A DNA stretch of 64,000 nucleotides from Melanocharis versteri (lineage: Eukaryota; Chordata; Aves; Passeriformes; Melanocharitidae). The first letter of the stretch is position 1. Each line of letters opens with the position of its first letter. A program made the position numbers and the translations under genes. Below the pieces are notes generated by a model that ran no database searches, had not been told where the DNA came from, and saw only the letters and a list, made by a program, of their open reading frames with translations. The stretch is taken from NCBI GenBank assembly GCA_013397845.1, contig VZTG01008545.1:1581907-1645906 (forward strand), given 5' to 3'. This document shows, one piece after another, positions 62,709 to 64,000 of the stretch.

Positions 62709-64000
62709 CTGCGGGACAAGGACAGGGCTCAGGGCCAGGGCGAGGCACCGCCGCTGAGGGGACACTCACCAGCACAACAGGCAGCACAGGTGTACCACAA
62801 ACCCAGGGACACCATCAGGGTGACACCTGCCATGAAGCGATGGATGCTCCACAACAGGAATTCCTGATGGAGGAACACCTATATTGCCCCAGCCGTAGAG
62901 ACCCAAGGGCCCAACACCACAAACCCAAGCAGAAGAACCCCAGGGCTCAAGAGGTGGCATTTTCCCACCTTACCTTCTTTAATCCACCTCTGTAATGGGC
63001 CCTGCTCATCTCTCACCTCCCATAACCAGAAGCTTCCAACAATTCTTCCAAGACATGTCAAAAGCCGAAGAACAGCATGGGCCAGTGGGATGCTCCAAGA
63101 CTGTCACTGGATTTCTCCTGATGGAGAAATGCTCACCTGTGTTTCACCCTCAAGCCACTCCCCCTCTGTTACCACATCTAAAGCCAGTATGCCATTTTTA
63201 TGGGAAGCATACAGAACATGGCGAAGTTTAGGAGTGAATATGGGATCTAAGAAGCAGCCAAAGCTCCTGAATGCCTTCCTCCTCTGGAAGTTGCTCCATT
63301 TAAAAAGGAAAGAAAAACGCAACTGGACCAAAACATCACAAAATGGATGTTTTAGAACTTGTATAGTGGCTACAATGTTGTCAAACTCGCATCAGATAAA
63401 TTTTTTAATGATTTTCCTAACTTACCTCAGGCTTAAATTACTTTGGATCCCACAGGCAACAAATCTCAGCCTGGTGTCCCACAGAGGAACTCCCACCAGC
63501 CAGTGCTGTGCCCGTGTCCATGTCAGCACCTTCTCCCCTTCTATTCATTAACTGGCTTTAATGGCTCAGAGTGTCAGGTAATTATTTCAACCATAACCCA
63601 TAAGAAATCAGTCTATTCCAGCTGCTAATGACCAGTTAAACTGCAATAATGAGATATTTCAAGTGGGCTATTACTGTAGGCACTACTTTGGCGTTAATAG
63701 AAGAATTGTTCTTGTGGGGGATGAAGATGCACTTGTGGCCTGAAGGACCAGGTGGAGGCATGTGAAATTTCCTGAATGTTGATGACAAACCATTTAGTTT
63801 TACTGGGGCTCTGCTGCACCTTAATTTTCAAAATGAAAAAAATATTCTGGTAGTAATTGAAGAACAGATGTTTTACAGCTTTTTATCATCATCCCATCCA
63901 TCAGCCCTGAATCCTGCTCAGGCACCCGGGGGTGAACTTTTGATGTTGCTGCTTTTAGATATTTTCCTTTGACTTTTTTTATGAGTCTGCTGGTGCTCAA
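62709..64000. other. JADE2 intron at the right edge
   Basis: I looked on the minus strand for the preceding PHD exon (ending in a CIQ-type sequence before a donor) and did not find it. It must lie beyond 64000. Confidence 0.6.

Overview
This window is a piece of a bird chromosome. The genes are vertebrate and intron-rich. The only clear interspersed repeats are CR1-type LINE fragments with the typical avian 3' end (tandem ATTCTATG-like terminus and the AATCACAGAAT / GGTTGGAAGGGACC signature). Gene content and order match the conserved SEC24A-SAR1B-JADE2 block of human 5q31.1. I recalled these families from memory and ran no database search. Species is not determinable by eye.

Layout: (1) 1-8.5 kb, minus strand: nine internal exons of SEC24A, the COPII cargo adaptor. 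They run from the Pro/Gln-rich N-terminal tail through the zinc finger to the start of the trunk domain; the gene leaves the window at the left edge. The true first coding exon was not found. (2) About 12.6-13.5 kb: a CpG island with two single-N positions, lying between the divergent SEC24A and SAR1B genes and probably serving both. (3) 17.5-24.0 kb, plus strand: a complete six-coding-exon SAR1B, the GTPase that recruits the SEC23/SEC24 coat, encoding 197 aa, followed by a 3' UTR with several poly(A) signals. (4) 27.3-46.8 kb: an intergenic stretch with five CR1 fragments, an orphan CpG island near 39.7-40.2 kb, two strong inverted repeats and a loose cluster of TGASTCA sites. (5) 46.8-62.7 kb, minus strand: the 3' half of JADE2 (PHF15), a scaffold of the HBO1 histone acetyltransferase complex. 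Four coding exons are visible, including a small in-frame lysine-rich exon, plus a probable 3' UTR of about 3.6 kb. Upstream JADE2 exons lie beyond the right edge.

SEC24A and SAR1B act in the same step, COPII vesicle budding from the ER, so a shared head-to-head promoter is functionally sensible. JADE2 is convergent with SAR1B (tail to tail) and belongs to a separate chromatin pathway. I see no CRISPR array, tRNA, rRNA or clear novel multi-gene system. The most unusual signals are a one-codon loss in the SAR1B membrane-activation N-terminus, a 28-bp imperfect hairpin at 37.96-38.02 kb, the orphan CpG island, and the missing SEC24A first exon beside a gapped GC-rich repeat.
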